Below the pieces are notes generated by a model. The model made no database searches. It was not told the DNA's origin and worked only from the letters and a program-made list of their open reading frames with translations. 37,448 bases of DNA from Nitrosomonas sp. Nm166 (lineage in GTDB: Bacteria; Pseudomonadota; Gammaproteobacteria; Burkholderiales; Nitrosomonadaceae), in assembly GCF_900112825.1 (NCBI RefSeq), contig NZ_FONE01000036.1, positions 1-37,448 on the forward strand, given 5' to 3'. This document shows positions 16,300 through 24,858 of the stretch, piece after piece. The translations under genes were made by a program, and so were the position numbers. Numbering within the stretch: the first letter of the stretch is position 1; every line of letters begins with the position of its first letter.

Positions 16300-18792
16300 T
16301 CAGTTAAATTTTAAATCCTGCCGGGAATCGAAAAAATCTTGAATTTTTTCTTCAGTGGCTTTATTTAATTTTTTGCGTATATTTAAAATATTAAATGCAG
16401 CCGCAGAATCGAATGCGTTTAATTCCTGCCAAAATAGCGGCATGGCTACAGGTGCACCTCTTCTTGCACGCAATGAAAATGGCGCAATTGCTGTTGAAGA
16501 ATAATCATTGCGTAGATAATCGATAAAAATTTTTCCGGCACGCTTTGTCTTTGCCATGGTAGCCACATACACGTCGGGCATATCCCGCTCCATTCTCCTG
16601 GCGAATTTCTGCGTGAATTTTTTGATTTCATCCCAAGCATGTTTAGGTTTCAAAGGAACAGCAACATGAATTCCTTTGCCACCCGATAAGCGAGGAAAAG
16701 ACTCCAAATCAAGCTGCCTCAGGCGGCGCCGAATATCTTCAGCAGCTAGCTTAATCGCATCGAAGGGGACATTTTCTCCGGGATCAAGATCGAAAATAAT
16801 CTGATCAGGTTTACCTATGTTTTTAACCTCACTTTGCCACACATGAAATTCGATAGTACCCATTTGCACGAGCTCCAATAATCCTTCGGCATTATCAATG
16901 TAGAGGTAATTATGCTTACTTCCTTGATGCGTAATAGTTTTTCCTATGATATCAGTACCCATTCCAGGCATCGGATTACGTTGAAAGAAACACTGACCCT
17001 CAATCGTATTGGTACAGCGCAGCAGACTGATCAAACGGTTTTCTACAAATGGAAGAATAAATGGCATCACTCTTGCGTAATGCGTTGCGATATCCCCCTT
17101 AGTAATGCCAATGCCAGGAAAAACTTCACGATCAGGGTGAGTGATTATGACTCCTTCAACTCTGAAATTACTTTTTAAAGATTTTTTTTGAACTGTCACG
17201 GCTGGCTTTTCAGGAATTTCCTGGTGAACTGCGGTCGGTGCTTTATCTTCACGCAGGCCTTTGAATGACGAATGTCGAATCCGTTGGTCGGCCGTCCATT
17301 CCCAGAATGATACATTGCATACAATCTGCGGCTGAACCCAATAATGTGCACGCCGGGATTTTTCAACGCGACCATTAAAGGGTGATACGTTTGTGCGAAG
17401 AGAATTTAAGCGTTGATAGATCTTTTTGGATAACTCGACACCGAAACCTGTGCCAACTTTTCCGGCATAAAGAAATTTTCCTTGTTTGTAATAACCGAGT
17501 AAGAGAGAACCCACAGCTTCTGGATGATCTTTTGCAGGGATAAAACCGCCTATAACAAATTCCTGTTCCTGGCCGCATTTGCTTTTGATCCAATCATGCG
17601 TGCGGCGGAAGAGATAAGGGCTATCTTTATTTTTGGAAACGAGACCTTCAGCGCCTATTTGACAGGCTTTTTTCAATAAGTGGGGGCTGCTTTCCAAATG
17701 CTCACTGTAATGGATGAGGGATAATCTTTTATTTCTTAAAAGTTTTCTTAATACCGTCTTGCGTTCTGATAAAGGTTTCTGCGTGTAATCTTCATCATTC
17801 AAATGCAAGAGATCAAAAAACCATCCTCCTATCTGATTGGAATCTCCGCGCGATAAGGCATCCTGCAAAGCAGAGAAATCGGTAACGCCTTTCTCATTGA
17901 GGACGCATAATTCACCGTCCAGAACAGCATTCTTGACCTTTATTTTCGTTAATTGGTTTGCAATAGCCTGGAATTTATGCGTCCAATCCTGATGGCTACG
18001 CGTGCGTAAAATAACATGGCCGTTTTCAAGGAATACCATGATGCGGTAACCGTCATATTTTATTTCATGCCACCAATTTTCTGCGGTGGGTGGGAATTCA
18101 GCCAATATCGCCAGTTCAGGTTTGGGGTATTTTTTCTGCAGGGTAACGATTAAGTCAGAGACGGGAGTGGAAGCTGCTTCTGCTCTCGTCTGCGTTTCTT
18201 TTTGAGGTTTGGCTGTTACATTATTCTTTATTTCCTCAAGCGTTCGATTGGAAATAATACTGGTATTTTCTTCATCCAGGAATCTTTCATTTTTTCCCCC
18301 TTTCAGAACAAATTCGTCGTCTCCCTTAATCAGCAGCCAGTTTTCGCGTTTTTCTGATGTATTCATGCGTACCAGATGCCAGCGTCCGTGCATCCGTTTG
18401 CCCTTCATCTGAAAGGTCAGATGGCCTTTTTTCAAGCTTTCGTGGGGATCTTCTTCGGGAACCCATTCGCCATGGTCCCAAATCATTACCGGCCCAGCTC
18501 CGTATTGTTTGTCAGGAATAATACCTTCAAATTGGTTATATTCCATCGGATGGTCTTCAACATGCACAGCCAAGCGCTTATCGGTTGGGTCATAGCTGGG
18601 TCCGCGTGTCACCGCCCAGCTTTTCATGACGCCATCCAGTTCGAGTCTGAAATCATAATGCAGGCGGCGTGCGCCGTGCTTCTGGATCACGAAAGCAAGA
18701 TGGGTATTCTTTCGCTTGCCGGCCTTGCCTTTCGGTTCGCCGGTAATGCTGAAATCCCGCTTTTGATGATATTTTGAAAGCAAGTCTGCCAT
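16300..18792 (-). CDS. ligD: ATP-dependent DNA ligase D (NHEJ repair)
   Basis: 830 residues with all three LigD modules in PE-LIG-POL order, as in Pseudomonas. The phosphoesterase domain (about 28-160) has HGARRLHYDFRLELDG and VEDHPMEY. The ligase domain (about 215-515) has the adenylated Lys245 in EIKYDGYR, LDGELCV and AEGLVSK. The polymerase/primase domain (about 545-815) has IFDLDPG (catalytic Asp668 and Asp670) and RLSGGKGIHVAVPL with His709. The enzyme trims, fills and seals double-strand break ends held by Ku. It starts 3 bp after the ku stop, so the two form an operon. Confidence 0.96.
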   Translation of the reverse strand: MADLLSKYHQKRDFSITGEPKGKAGKRKNTHLAFVIQKHGARRLHYDFRLELDGVMKSWAVTRGPSYDPTDKRLAVHVEDHPMEYNQFEGIIPDKQYGAGPVMIWDHGEWVPEEDPHESLKKGHLTFQMKGKRMHGRWHLVRMNTSEKRENWLLIKGDDEFVLKGGKNERFLDEENTSIISNRTLEEIKNNVTAKPQKETQTRAEAASTPVSDLIVTLQKKYPKPELAILAEFPPTAENWWHEIKYDGYRIMVFLENGHVILRTRSHQDWTHKFQAIANQLTKIKVKNAVLDGELCVLNEKGVTDFSALQDALSRGDSNQIGGWFFDLLHLNDEDYTQKPLSERKTVLRKLLRNKRLSLIHYSEHLESSPHLLKKACQIGAEGLVSKNKDSPYLFRRTHDWIKSKCGQEQEFVIGGFIPAKDHPEAVGSLLLGYYKQGKFLYAGKVGTGFGVELSKKIYQRLNSLRTNVSPFNGRVEKSRRAHYWVQPQIVCNVSFWEWTADQRIRHSSFKGLREDKAPTAVHQEIPEKPAVTVQKKSLKSNFRVEGVIITHPDREVFPGIGITKGDIATHYARVMPFILPFVENRLISLLRCTNTIEGQCFFQRNPMPGMGTDIIGKTITHQGSKHNYLYIDNAEGLLELVQMGTIEFHVWQSEVKNIGKPDQIIFDLDPGENVPFDAIKLAAEDIRRRLRQLDLESFPRLSGGKGIHVAVPLKPKHAWDEIKKFTQKFARRMERDMPDVYVATMAKTKRAGKIFIDYLRNDYSSTAIAPFSLRARRGAPVAMPLFWQELNAFDSAAAFNILNIRKKLNKATEEKIQDFFDSRQDLKFN

Positions 18793-18795
18793 CGG

Positions 18796-19650
18796 TTAAG
18801 CGACCTTCTTACGTCTGGTAGTTTTTCTTTGGGGTTTTCTTGCTGTTGCCTGAGCCTTGGTTTTTTTGCCGTTTGACTGTTCCAGACTTTTACGCAGCGC
18901 ATCGATGATATTTACCACATTGCCTGGCTCGGGAGCATTTTTTTTCAATCTGGCAGGACGTTTTTCCAGTTTGGAATTGATGATTTCCTTTAACCCTTCC
19001 TGATACAAATCCTTAAATTTTTTTGGATCAAACCTGGCTGTTTTACGATTGATTAATTCTTCAGCAAGCATTAACTGCTCTTCATCCAAGCCGGCATCTT
19101 TCTCAATACCCTCAAAATAATCTTCAGCCTGACGCACTTCATAGTTATAGCGCAATGTCTCCATGAGTAACCCCTTGCCACAAGGTTTAATAGCAACAAT
19201 ACGCTCTTTGTTTTGCAATACAATTTGCCCAAGTGCAACTTTTCTGCTTTGCTTTAATGCTTCGCGCAAGGTTAAATACGCATCCAGTGCAATTTCACCA
19301 TCCGGTGCCACATAATAGGGTGCATCGTAATAAATCGGGTCAATAGAAGCGAGATCAGTGAATTGGACAAGATCAATAGTATGTTTGCTCTCTAGCTTGA
19401 GTTTATCAATTTCCTCATCTTCGATAGGAATAAAGCTTCCTTTTTCATATTCATAGCCGCGGATAATATCTTCCGCTTCAACCACTTCACCCTCTTCATT
19501 TATATTTTGATAGTGAATTCGCTGACCGCTATGGCGGTCGTATTTGTGAAGCCGTATTTTTTCAATGGAAGATGTCGCTGAGTAAAGTCGGACCGGAAAT
19601 GTGACAAGCGATAAGCGAATGTGACCCATCCAATAAGCGTGTTGAGGCAT
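18796..19650 (-). CDS. ku: Ku protein, NHEJ end-binding
   Basis: 284 residues. The Ku core covers about 10-200: HAYWMGHIRLSLVTFPVRLY at the start, DIIRGYEYEKGSFIPIEDEE, and PYYVAPDG. It forms the homodimeric ring that holds broken DNA ends and recruits LigD. The C-terminal tail (about 255-284) is very basic (KKTKAQATARKPQRKTTRRK), as in bacterial Ku proteins where it assists DNA binding and threading. It leads a tight ku-ligD operon. No sigma factor or regulator is adjacent. Confidence 0.96.
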   Translation of the reverse strand: MPQHAYWMGHIRLSLVTFPVRLYSATSSIEKIRLHKYDRHSGQRIHYQNINEEGEVVEAEDIIRGYEYEKGSFIPIEDEEIDKLKLESKHTIDLVQFTDLASIDPIYYDAPYYVAPDGEIALDAYLTLREALKQSRKVALGQIVLQNKERIVAIKPCGKGLLMETLRYNYEVRQAEDYFEGIEKDAGLDEEQLMLAEELINRKTARFDPKKFKDLYQEGLKEIINSKLEKRPARLKKNAPEPGNVVNIIDALRKSLEQSNGKKTKAQATARKPQRKTTRRKKVA

Positions 19651-19782
19651 TTTTACAGCTCCTCATTGATCAGTTTTATTTAATGCAGCTGCCATGCCTA
19701 AATGGTAACTTTCTCAAGAATCCAATGCTTAAACAAGACAGCGGTTTACATCAACAACAAATTTTATAACTTTGTTTCCTCG

Positions 19783-21327
19783 CTATAGTTGCCTCATAAA
19801 GGCCACCAGATCGGATTTTTCTTCGTCCGTTAATTTAAGCTGCAGCACTAGGTTGAAAAACTCAACCGTGTCTTCCAGCGTCAACAAACGTCCGTCATGC
19901 AGATAAGGTGGGCTGTCTTTAATGCCGCGTAGCGTAAAAGTTTTCATCGGGCCATCGCCAGGCTCATTCAGAAAACGTTCGAGCTTTAGGTCATGCATTT
20001 GATGATCGAGGTATGCGGGCGGCTCGTGACAATTTGCGCACTGACCTTTGCCAAAGAAAACTTTTTCACCTTGGATCTCTTTTTCAGTAGCTTTTGAATG
20101 ATCCAGCCGACCTTGATTATTTAATTTGGGTGCGGGAGGAAAATCCAGCATATTCTGGAATTGAGCCATATGGCTGACATGAATCCGATCAAGAATGGGA
20201 AACCCTTTTTTCATCGCATGGATCGGATCACCGTTGAAATAAGCTGTACGGAATTCAAATTCGGTAAAATCTTCGACCGAACGCAAGCTACGTTTTGAAC
20301 CGTGGATCTGCTGATTGAACATTCCCCGCAGACTCGTCGTATCTAAACGAAACCGTCGTTCCTCAGGCCGGATATCGGGACTCAAGTGAAATTGTCCTGT
20401 CGTATGACCATTCACGTGGCAATCGAAGCAGGCTACGCCTAAGCTCGGTTCGGCACTTTTACGATCATCTGTTGGGTTGAACTCTTCTTGTGGTAACGGT
20501 GTAAGGAGCATTTGCAATCCGTTCAGTTGAACTGGAGTCAAAATGTCTTTGAATAAGCTATAAAAGTTATTGATTGAAACCACTTCGCCACGTGAGACAT
20601 CGCCTAATTCAGGCCTGTTCTGCAGGAAAATGGCCGGGGGAAATTCCGGCAAAAAGGCTTCAGGCAAGTCAAATTCCACATCGAACCGCTCCAGTCTTGG
20701 GAACATTGCAATCTGCATTTGAGGAAAAACCTGTCCACCCGTTACTTGCTTAGGATGGGGCAGGGCAGGGTAAGGGAAAATATCCTTGCTACGTATTTCT
20801 TCAGGTGACATTTCAGCCAGTTTCTGCCAATTCACACCATCGGGTAATTTCGCAGTAGGTCCTACTGCCAGCGGTTTGCCTCGTGACATGGTCACTTCTC
20901 GATCTAAACGGGGAGTCAAGTCGTAGCGCTTGAGCAGTAAATTATGCTGGGTTTTCATGATTGCAGGGCGTTCGGCGATGTCTGCTTTCATTGTTTCCTC
21001 AAAAGTTTGCATCGGCTTTTTTGCATTTAAGGGATCTCGATAAAAATCGAATCCGAGTACTTTTCCGTTATCAGGCTGGTTCTTAAATGCAGTGGAAGAA
21101 GATTGCGCATTTGAAGCCTCAAAAACATCAGATCGGTCATGTTTGTTTTTTTTCTGCTCAGGGCGATCTGTAGTATTTGAAGATTTTTGTACAGTTTGTG
21201 CTTTCTGCACAGCGTCCTGCGATTGCGGGGATTCGCTATCGCTTTTGCTGATCGCATTGTTTATTCCAACGATCAAGCTACTTATTCCTAATAGGGTCAA
21301 CAGTAAAATATTTGTTTTCTTCTTCAT
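19783..21327 (-). CDS. Dihaem cytochrome c, MauG/cytochrome c peroxidase-like
   Basis: 514 residues. A hydrophobic N-terminal segment (6-25) acts as signal or anchor, followed by a polar Ser/Gln/Lys-rich linker to about residue 85. Two c-type haem sites, CFDCH at 300-304 and CANCH at 430-434, lie in a layout like di-haem peroxidases; the later LRGIKDSPPYLHDGRLLTLEDTVEF and the terminal LVAFMRQL are also typical of that superfamily. It would be periplasmic and reduce peroxide or carry out related oxidations. The protein is longer than ordinary CcpA (about 330 residues): about 200 residues (85-295) before the first haem match nothing I know. It fits the oxidative-stress neighbours. Confidence 0.75.
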   Translation of the reverse strand: MKKKTNILLLTLLGISSLIVGINNAISKSDSESPQSQDAVQKAQTVQKSSNTTDRPEQKKNKHDRSDVFEASNAQSSSTAFKNQPDNGKVLGFDFYRDPLNAKKPMQTFEETMKADIAERPAIMKTQHNLLLKRYDLTPRLDREVTMSRGKPLAVGPTAKLPDGVNWQKLAEMSPEEIRSKDIFPYPALPHPKQVTGGQVFPQMQIAMFPRLERFDVEFDLPEAFLPEFPPAIFLQNRPELGDVSRGEVVSINNFYSLFKDILTPVQLNGLQMLLTPLPQEEFNPTDDRKSAEPSLGVACFDCHVNGHTTGQFHLSPDIRPEERRFRLDTTSLRGMFNQQIHGSKRSLRSVEDFTEFEFRTAYFNGDPIHAMKKGFPILDRIHVSHMAQFQNMLDFPPAPKLNNQGRLDHSKATEKEIQGEKVFFGKGQCANCHEPPAYLDHQMHDLKLERFLNEPGDGPMKTFTLRGIKDSPPYLHDGRLLTLEDTVEFFNLVLQLKLTDEEKSDLVAFMRQL

Positions 21328-21458
21328 GTGAGCCTCTCATAAACTAGTGTCTTTCTGTGATTGATAAAAACGTTATGAAATGCTTGCAGTTTGAAGAAAA
21401 TTTATCTGTTCGAAACCGTACGCTTGGAAAACGCGGATACTATACAAGCGCTAGTTAG

Positions 21459-22763
21459 TCAGGAATCACGGGCCAAGCGTAAGCCCGTAGCATGAATGCA
21501 AGTTTCAGCAGGAAGAAAATTTCTGAAGCTAGGGCGGATCCATTCTTGAGAAGACAGACATGAGCCGCCACGCAAGACATACTTGTTGACCATGGACCGG
21601 CTGTTGTATTCCCCTACGGCATGATCCCAAACTTGCGACATCGGCTTATCAGGGTCGGGTTGGAAGGGACAATAACCAGGATAAGCCGAATAACTTGATT
21701 GCGTCCATTCCCATGCGTCACCGAATAACTGTAGAATTCTGGCAGGAACAGAATCATCTTTTGTGGCGGGCATACAATGAAAACGATTGTTTTCTGCGAA
21801 ACACCCTTCAATATTCTGCCTGGAAGCGACATTTTCCCATTCTGCTTCTGTCGGCAAGCGTGCATCAGACCAGCGGGCGAAAGCGTCTGCTTCAAAAAAT
21901 GACAGATGTACTACCGGTAGATTTAAATCTAACGGTAATAGGCCGTTAAGTGTGAATTCTTTCCATCCGTCTTTGTTTTCGCGCCAGTAAAAAGGGTGTG
22001 TTCGTTGATGAGCCTTTAACCAATCCATTCCATCCGAGAGCCATAATCTCGTATTTTCATAGCCTCCTGTTTCAATGAATTGGAGATATTCACCATTCGT
22101 AATAAGACGGGAAGCTAATTGATAAGGCTGTAAATATTGCTTATGCCGGGGTGATTCATTGTCGTAGCTGAAGCTGTTACCTTGATGTCCAATTTCTACA
22201 ATACCTCCCTCGAAACGATGCCATTCTAAAGGAAGCAGCCCTTCGCTAGAGATTTCATATTGTCCGGACTTACCGTCCTGATAAGAAGGATTTAATGGGT
22301 TTTGCGATAGTAAACATTTAATATCAGTCAGGATGAGTTCCTGATGTTGCAGCTCGTGATTCATTCCCAGTATGGTCAACATACTCAGCATTTCATCTTC
22401 CTCAATCTGAGTCAAGGTTCGATTCAGCCGTTCATTGACGTTATCGCAATAATGCAGGATTTCGGTAAGCGGTGGCCGCGTGAATAAGCCTCGTTTCGGA
22501 TCCGGCTTTGTTTGGCATATTGCATTGTACGAACTAAACATCGAACTAAATATTTCATGGAATGGCTTAAATGGTTTTTCATAATGCTGAAGTATGAAGT
22601 TTTCAAAAAACCAGGCAATGTGCCCCAGATGCCATTTCACAGGACTTGTTTCCGGTAATGATTGCACACAACAATCTTCATTGCAGAGCGGTTGAATCAA
22701 AGTTAACGTCCGATTCCGGATCTTGCTGTATCGGGAAAATAAAGAAGAATGATTCATGAGCAT
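21459..22763 (-). CDS. egtB: Ergothioneine/selfoneine biosynthesis protein EgtB (non-haem iron sulfoxide synthase)
   Basis: 434 residues with DinB-like N-terminal and FGE-sulfatase C-terminal domains. Candidate iron ligands are His48 (WHLGH), and His136 and His140 (NHELQHQELILTDIK). The FGE-type domain begins near 180 and shows RLPTEAEWE, DAWEWTQSSY and YVLRGGSCLSSQEWIRPSFRN. EgtB joins trimethylhistidine (hercynine) to cysteine or gamma-glutamylcysteine with O2, giving the sulfoxide precursor of the antioxidant ergothioneine. The partner methyltransferase EgtD is not in the window. The start is ATG at 22763, or 22757; neither has a strong ribosome site. A related ovothiol-type or selenium-using synthase cannot be excluded. 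Confidence 0.87.
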   Translation of the reverse strand: MLMNHSSLFSRYSKIRNRTLTLIQPLCNEDCCVQSLPETSPVKWHLGHIAWFFENFILQHYEKPFKPFHEIFSSMFSSYNAICQTKPDPKRGLFTRPPLTEILHYCDNVNERLNRTLTQIEEDEMLSMLTILGMNHELQHQELILTDIKCLLSQNPLNPSYQDGKSGQYEISSEGLLPLEWHRFEGGIVEIGHQGNSFSYDNESPRHKQYLQPYQLASRLITNGEYLQFIETGGYENTRLWLSDGMDWLKAHQRTHPFYWRENKDGWKEFTLNGLLPLDLNLPVVHLSFFEADAFARWSDARLPTEAEWENVASRQNIEGCFAENNRFHCMPATKDDSVPARILQLFGDAWEWTQSSYSAYPGYCPFQPDPDKPMSQVWDHAVGEYNSRSMVNKYVLRGGSCLSSQEWIRPSFRNFLPAETCIHATGLRLARDS

Positions 22764-23127
22764 TTTGAAAAGTTATTGTAAAAAGTAAATGCTTTGATTT
22801 AACTGTCTTAAGTTACATATATAGGACTGCCAAAAGAAAGGTAAGGGTGAGTATTTTAATGCTAAGTATCTGTTCTTAATCATTATAACGACTTCACTTC
22901 AAGAATGAAATAATTATGATGATTCAAATCTCGAGTTTGATCGGTTAGCAATCACACAGACTGGTCAATATTTATTGAAGAGCATTAATTTGTTTTTGTA
23001 ATGTACTGTAACGTACATACAAATCATACGGCTGCCTTTAATTTTGTTCCCGGTCTCTAGATTGTTTCAAAAGATCGATTTACTTAGACTGAAACCCTAC
23101 TATTAATACGATATATTAAGGAGATTT
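22764..23127. other. 364-bp intergenic region between divergent egtB and the KGG gene
   Basis: A+T-rich and without an ORF I trust. It should contain promoters for both divergent genes, but I see no clear -35/-10 pair. An inverted repeat ATGTAC-TGTAAC-GTACAT (23001-23018) could be a regulator site. Confidence 0.4.
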
Positions 23128-23595
23128 ATGATGGCTTCAAATAAAGATGATAGTCAAAAACATGGTAATCAAGGTTTCGCTTCAATGGATGAAGATAAGC
23201 AGCGAGAAATTGCAAGCATGGGCGGTCGAGCAGCCCATGAAAAAGGAACTGCCCATGAGTTTGATTCCGACGAGGCTCGTGAAGCGGGTCGCAAAGGCGG
23301 TAGAGTGGCTCATGAAAAAGGAACTGCCCATGAGTTTGATTCCGAAGAAGCGCGTGAAGCTGGTCGCAAGGGCGGTAAAGCAGCTCATGAAAAAGGAACT
23401 GCCCATGAGTTTGATTCCGACGAGGCTCGTGAAGCGGGTCGCAGAGGCGGGCAGAGCAGTCATGGCAGAGATGAGGATGAAGGCTCTGGCAGAGGAAGTC
23501 ATTCTCAAGGGTCTCACAGGGGGTCGAGTTCTACCCGTGGTGGTACCTCTGAGCAACATGCCAAAGCTGGCAGTCAGAGCCATAAAAACAGATGA
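23128..23595 (+). CDS. KGG-repeat general stress protein (GsiB/YciG-like)
   Basis: 155 residues, very hydrophilic. After QGFASMDEDKQREIASMGG come repeats of AHEKGTAHEFDS(D/E)EAREAGRK with GG at the joints, giving four GG(R/K/Q) stress motifs at 25-residue spacing. The C-terminal 45 residues are Gly/Ser/Arg/His-rich and probably unstructured. Proteins with this motif (Bacillus GsiB, E. coli YciG) are stress-induced and hydrophilin-like, thought to protect against drying. The ribosome site AAGGAG is 4 bases before the ATG at 23128 and 7 before a second ATG at 23131, which may be the real start. A hairpin follows the gene. Confidence 0.88.
   Translation: MMASNKDDSQKHGNQGFASMDEDKQREIASMGGRAAHEKGTAHEFDSDEAREAGRKGGRVAHEKGTAHEFDSEEAREAGRKGGKAAHEKGTAHEFDSDEAREAGRRGGQSSHGRDEDEGSGRGSHSQGSHRGSSSTRGGTSEQHAKAGSQSHKNR
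23233..23457 (+). repeat. Three 75-bp tandem repeats inside the KGG gene
   Basis: The word CATGAAAAAGGAACTGCC starts at 23236, 23311 and 23386, exactly 75 bp apart. Each unit encodes 25 residues and the copies differ at few bases, mostly at third codon positions. Copies 1 and 3 are closest to each other. Confidence 0.85.
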
Positions 23596-23614
23596 TATTT
23601 AATTTAAATGAAAC

Positions 23615-23636
23615 AGGGGAAAATAATTTTTCCCCT
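23615..23636 (+). terminator. Hairpin downstream of the KGG gene
   Basis: AGGGGAAAA, loop TAAT, TTTTCCCCT: a perfect 9-bp stem 19 bp after the stop codon. The stem itself supplies a T-run and a second T-run follows at about 23647. Confidence 0.6.
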
Positions 23637-23782
23637 CATGCTTAATCTTTTTGCAATTACATTAAAAAATTGGGATAAGTTCCATATTTTCTTTCAAATA
23701 TTAATTGCTTAATAATCCGTTGCATGAAGGAAATTTTTATTAAATAAAGTTTGGTCTTAAACCTTAAACTTAGGAGATAAAA

Positions 23783-24202
23783 ATGCAAACAGTCAGTGAT
23801 GTGATGAATACTGATGTGCAAGTAATCAGTCCGGAAGCCACTTTACAGGAGGCAGCTCAAAATATGCGAGATGGCGACTTTGGCGTCTTGCCTGTCGGCG
23901 ATAGAGATAATTTGATAGGGATTATTACTGATCGTGACATTGTTGTGCGCGCTGTGGCAGAAGGTATGGATGTCGATACTCCAGTACGAGACGCTATGTC
24001 TGAACAAATTGTTTTTGCCAACGAGGATGATTCATTGGAAGATGCCGCTCGGTTAATGAGCGATCATCAGATTCGGCGGTTACCGGTGGTTGATGCAGAT
24101 CAACATCTGGTAGGAATTGTTTCACTAGGAGACTTTGCTGTTGAAGGTTCTGATCTGACGCCTGTAACTGAGGCATTGTCCGAGATTTCGACTCCAGCTT
24201 AA
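23783..24202 (+). CDS. Two-CBS-domain protein
   Basis: 139 residues consisting only of a CBS pair (Bateman module). CBS1 covers about 1-60 (VSDVMNTDVQVISPEATLQE, IGIITDRDIVVRAVAEG) and CBS2 about 70-125 (AMSEQIVFANEDDSLEDAARL, RRLPVVDADQHLVGIVSLGD). Such modules bind adenine nucleotides and work as energy or stress sensors. No effector domain is fused, so it would act on a partner protein. AGGAGATAAAA before the ATG is a strong ribosome site. Free-standing CBS-pair genes of this type are frequent among stress-induced genes, in line with its neighbours. Confidence 0.85.
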   Translation: MQTVSDVMNTDVQVISPEATLQEAAQNMRDGDFGVLPVGDRDNLIGIITDRDIVVRAVAEGMDVDTPVRDAMSEQIVFANEDDSLEDAARLMSDHQIRRLPVVDADQHLVGIVSLGDFAVEGSDLTPVTEALSEISTPA

Positions 24203-24280
24203 CAAGTTCCAAAATATTAAGAGTGTGAGAGCATCGCTAAGAAATTTACAATACTCAGCTTATGATGAGGTAACCTCATT

Positions 24281-24430
24281 ATGATAATTAAGGATGATGC
24301 TTATTTCCGAAAACATGCGCGAAAGCTATTGACAGCTGATGGGGTGAGTTATTCTAAAGGTACTTCTTATAAGGTAGAAATTTCTTACATACGGACATGC
24401 TTGAAGCTGAGCAAGGTAAATTTATTCTAG
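24281..24430 (+). CDS. Possible small ORF (49 aa), unrecognised
   Basis: The ATG at 24281 gives 49 codons: MIIKDDAYFRKHARKLLTA, then DGVSYSKGTSYKVEISYIR, ending KVNLF. The composition is protein-like, but there is no Shine-Dalgarno site, and a 15-base palindrome (24265-24279) sits exactly where one would be. Near its end the second frame reads MLEAEQGKFILALFVDIRGG, so it may be the remains of a longer frameshifted gene. Confidence 0.25.
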   Translation: MIIKDDAYFRKHARKLLTADGVSYSKGTSYKVEISYIRTCLKLSKVNLF

Positions 24431-24460
24431 CTCTCTTTGTGGATATACGAGGAGGAATTC

Positions 24461-24667
24461 ATGGTAAACGCCAACCACAGCACCCAAATCGATAAGGATG
24501 ACAATTCCAAAGATTCATCTACTACCGTAGTACCCCAGACCGGGAAAAGGCCCGGCGATGCTCGCGGTGATCCACAGCAGCAAAAGCGTAATCGCGAGGA
24601 AATGAATGTAGGTGAAGATCATCGTACAGAGAAGATGCGTGAGGAGAAGCGCGGCACTTTCCCCTGA
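24461..24667 (+). CDS. Small hydrophilic hypothetical protein (68 aa)
   Basis: 68 residues from the ATG at 24461, preceded by a very strong ribosome site (GAGGAGGAATTC). The sequence is charged and has no hydrophobic core: Asn/Asp/Ser/Thr-rich at first, then GKRPGDARGDPQQQKRNREE and a basic/acidic tail ending KRGTFP. It looks intrinsically disordered and hydrophilin-like. I do not recognise a family. It lies between the CBS gene and the DUF421 gene on the same strand and in visibly more G+C-rich DNA than its left neighbours. The clear ribosome site makes translation likely. Confidence 0.55.
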   Translation: MVNANHSTQIDKDDNSKDSSTTVVPQTGKRPGDARGDPQQQKRNREEMNVGEDHRTEKMREEKRGTFP

Positions 24668-24858
24668 AGGCATGGGTGGCGGCGGCAGGGTGCCATTTTC
24701 GCGCCAGGCGGCAGATGCGAAGGTGAGTTAGACCCACAGTTTGGCATCTATGAGAAAGAAATACTTCTCAGGATGGGTCCTGCCTGTAAAAATCGCTTCA
24801 TACCCAAGTACCCAAGCGGACACAACCGGTGCGAGGGTTCTATAAGAGGTAAACAATC

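Noticed and set aside
18376..18777. Plus-strand ORF of 133 codons
   Set aside because: Antisense to the LigD phosphoesterase domain, whose motifs are intact.
23233..23457. Possible CRISPR-like array from regular repeats
   Set aside because: The 75-bp units are contiguous, in frame and coding, with no variable spacers.
23147..23602. Second and third frames open through the KGG gene (plus 151 codons, minus 133 codons)
   Set aside because: The 75-bp repeats, a multiple of three, keep several frames open together; only the KGG frame has a ribosome site and a known motif.
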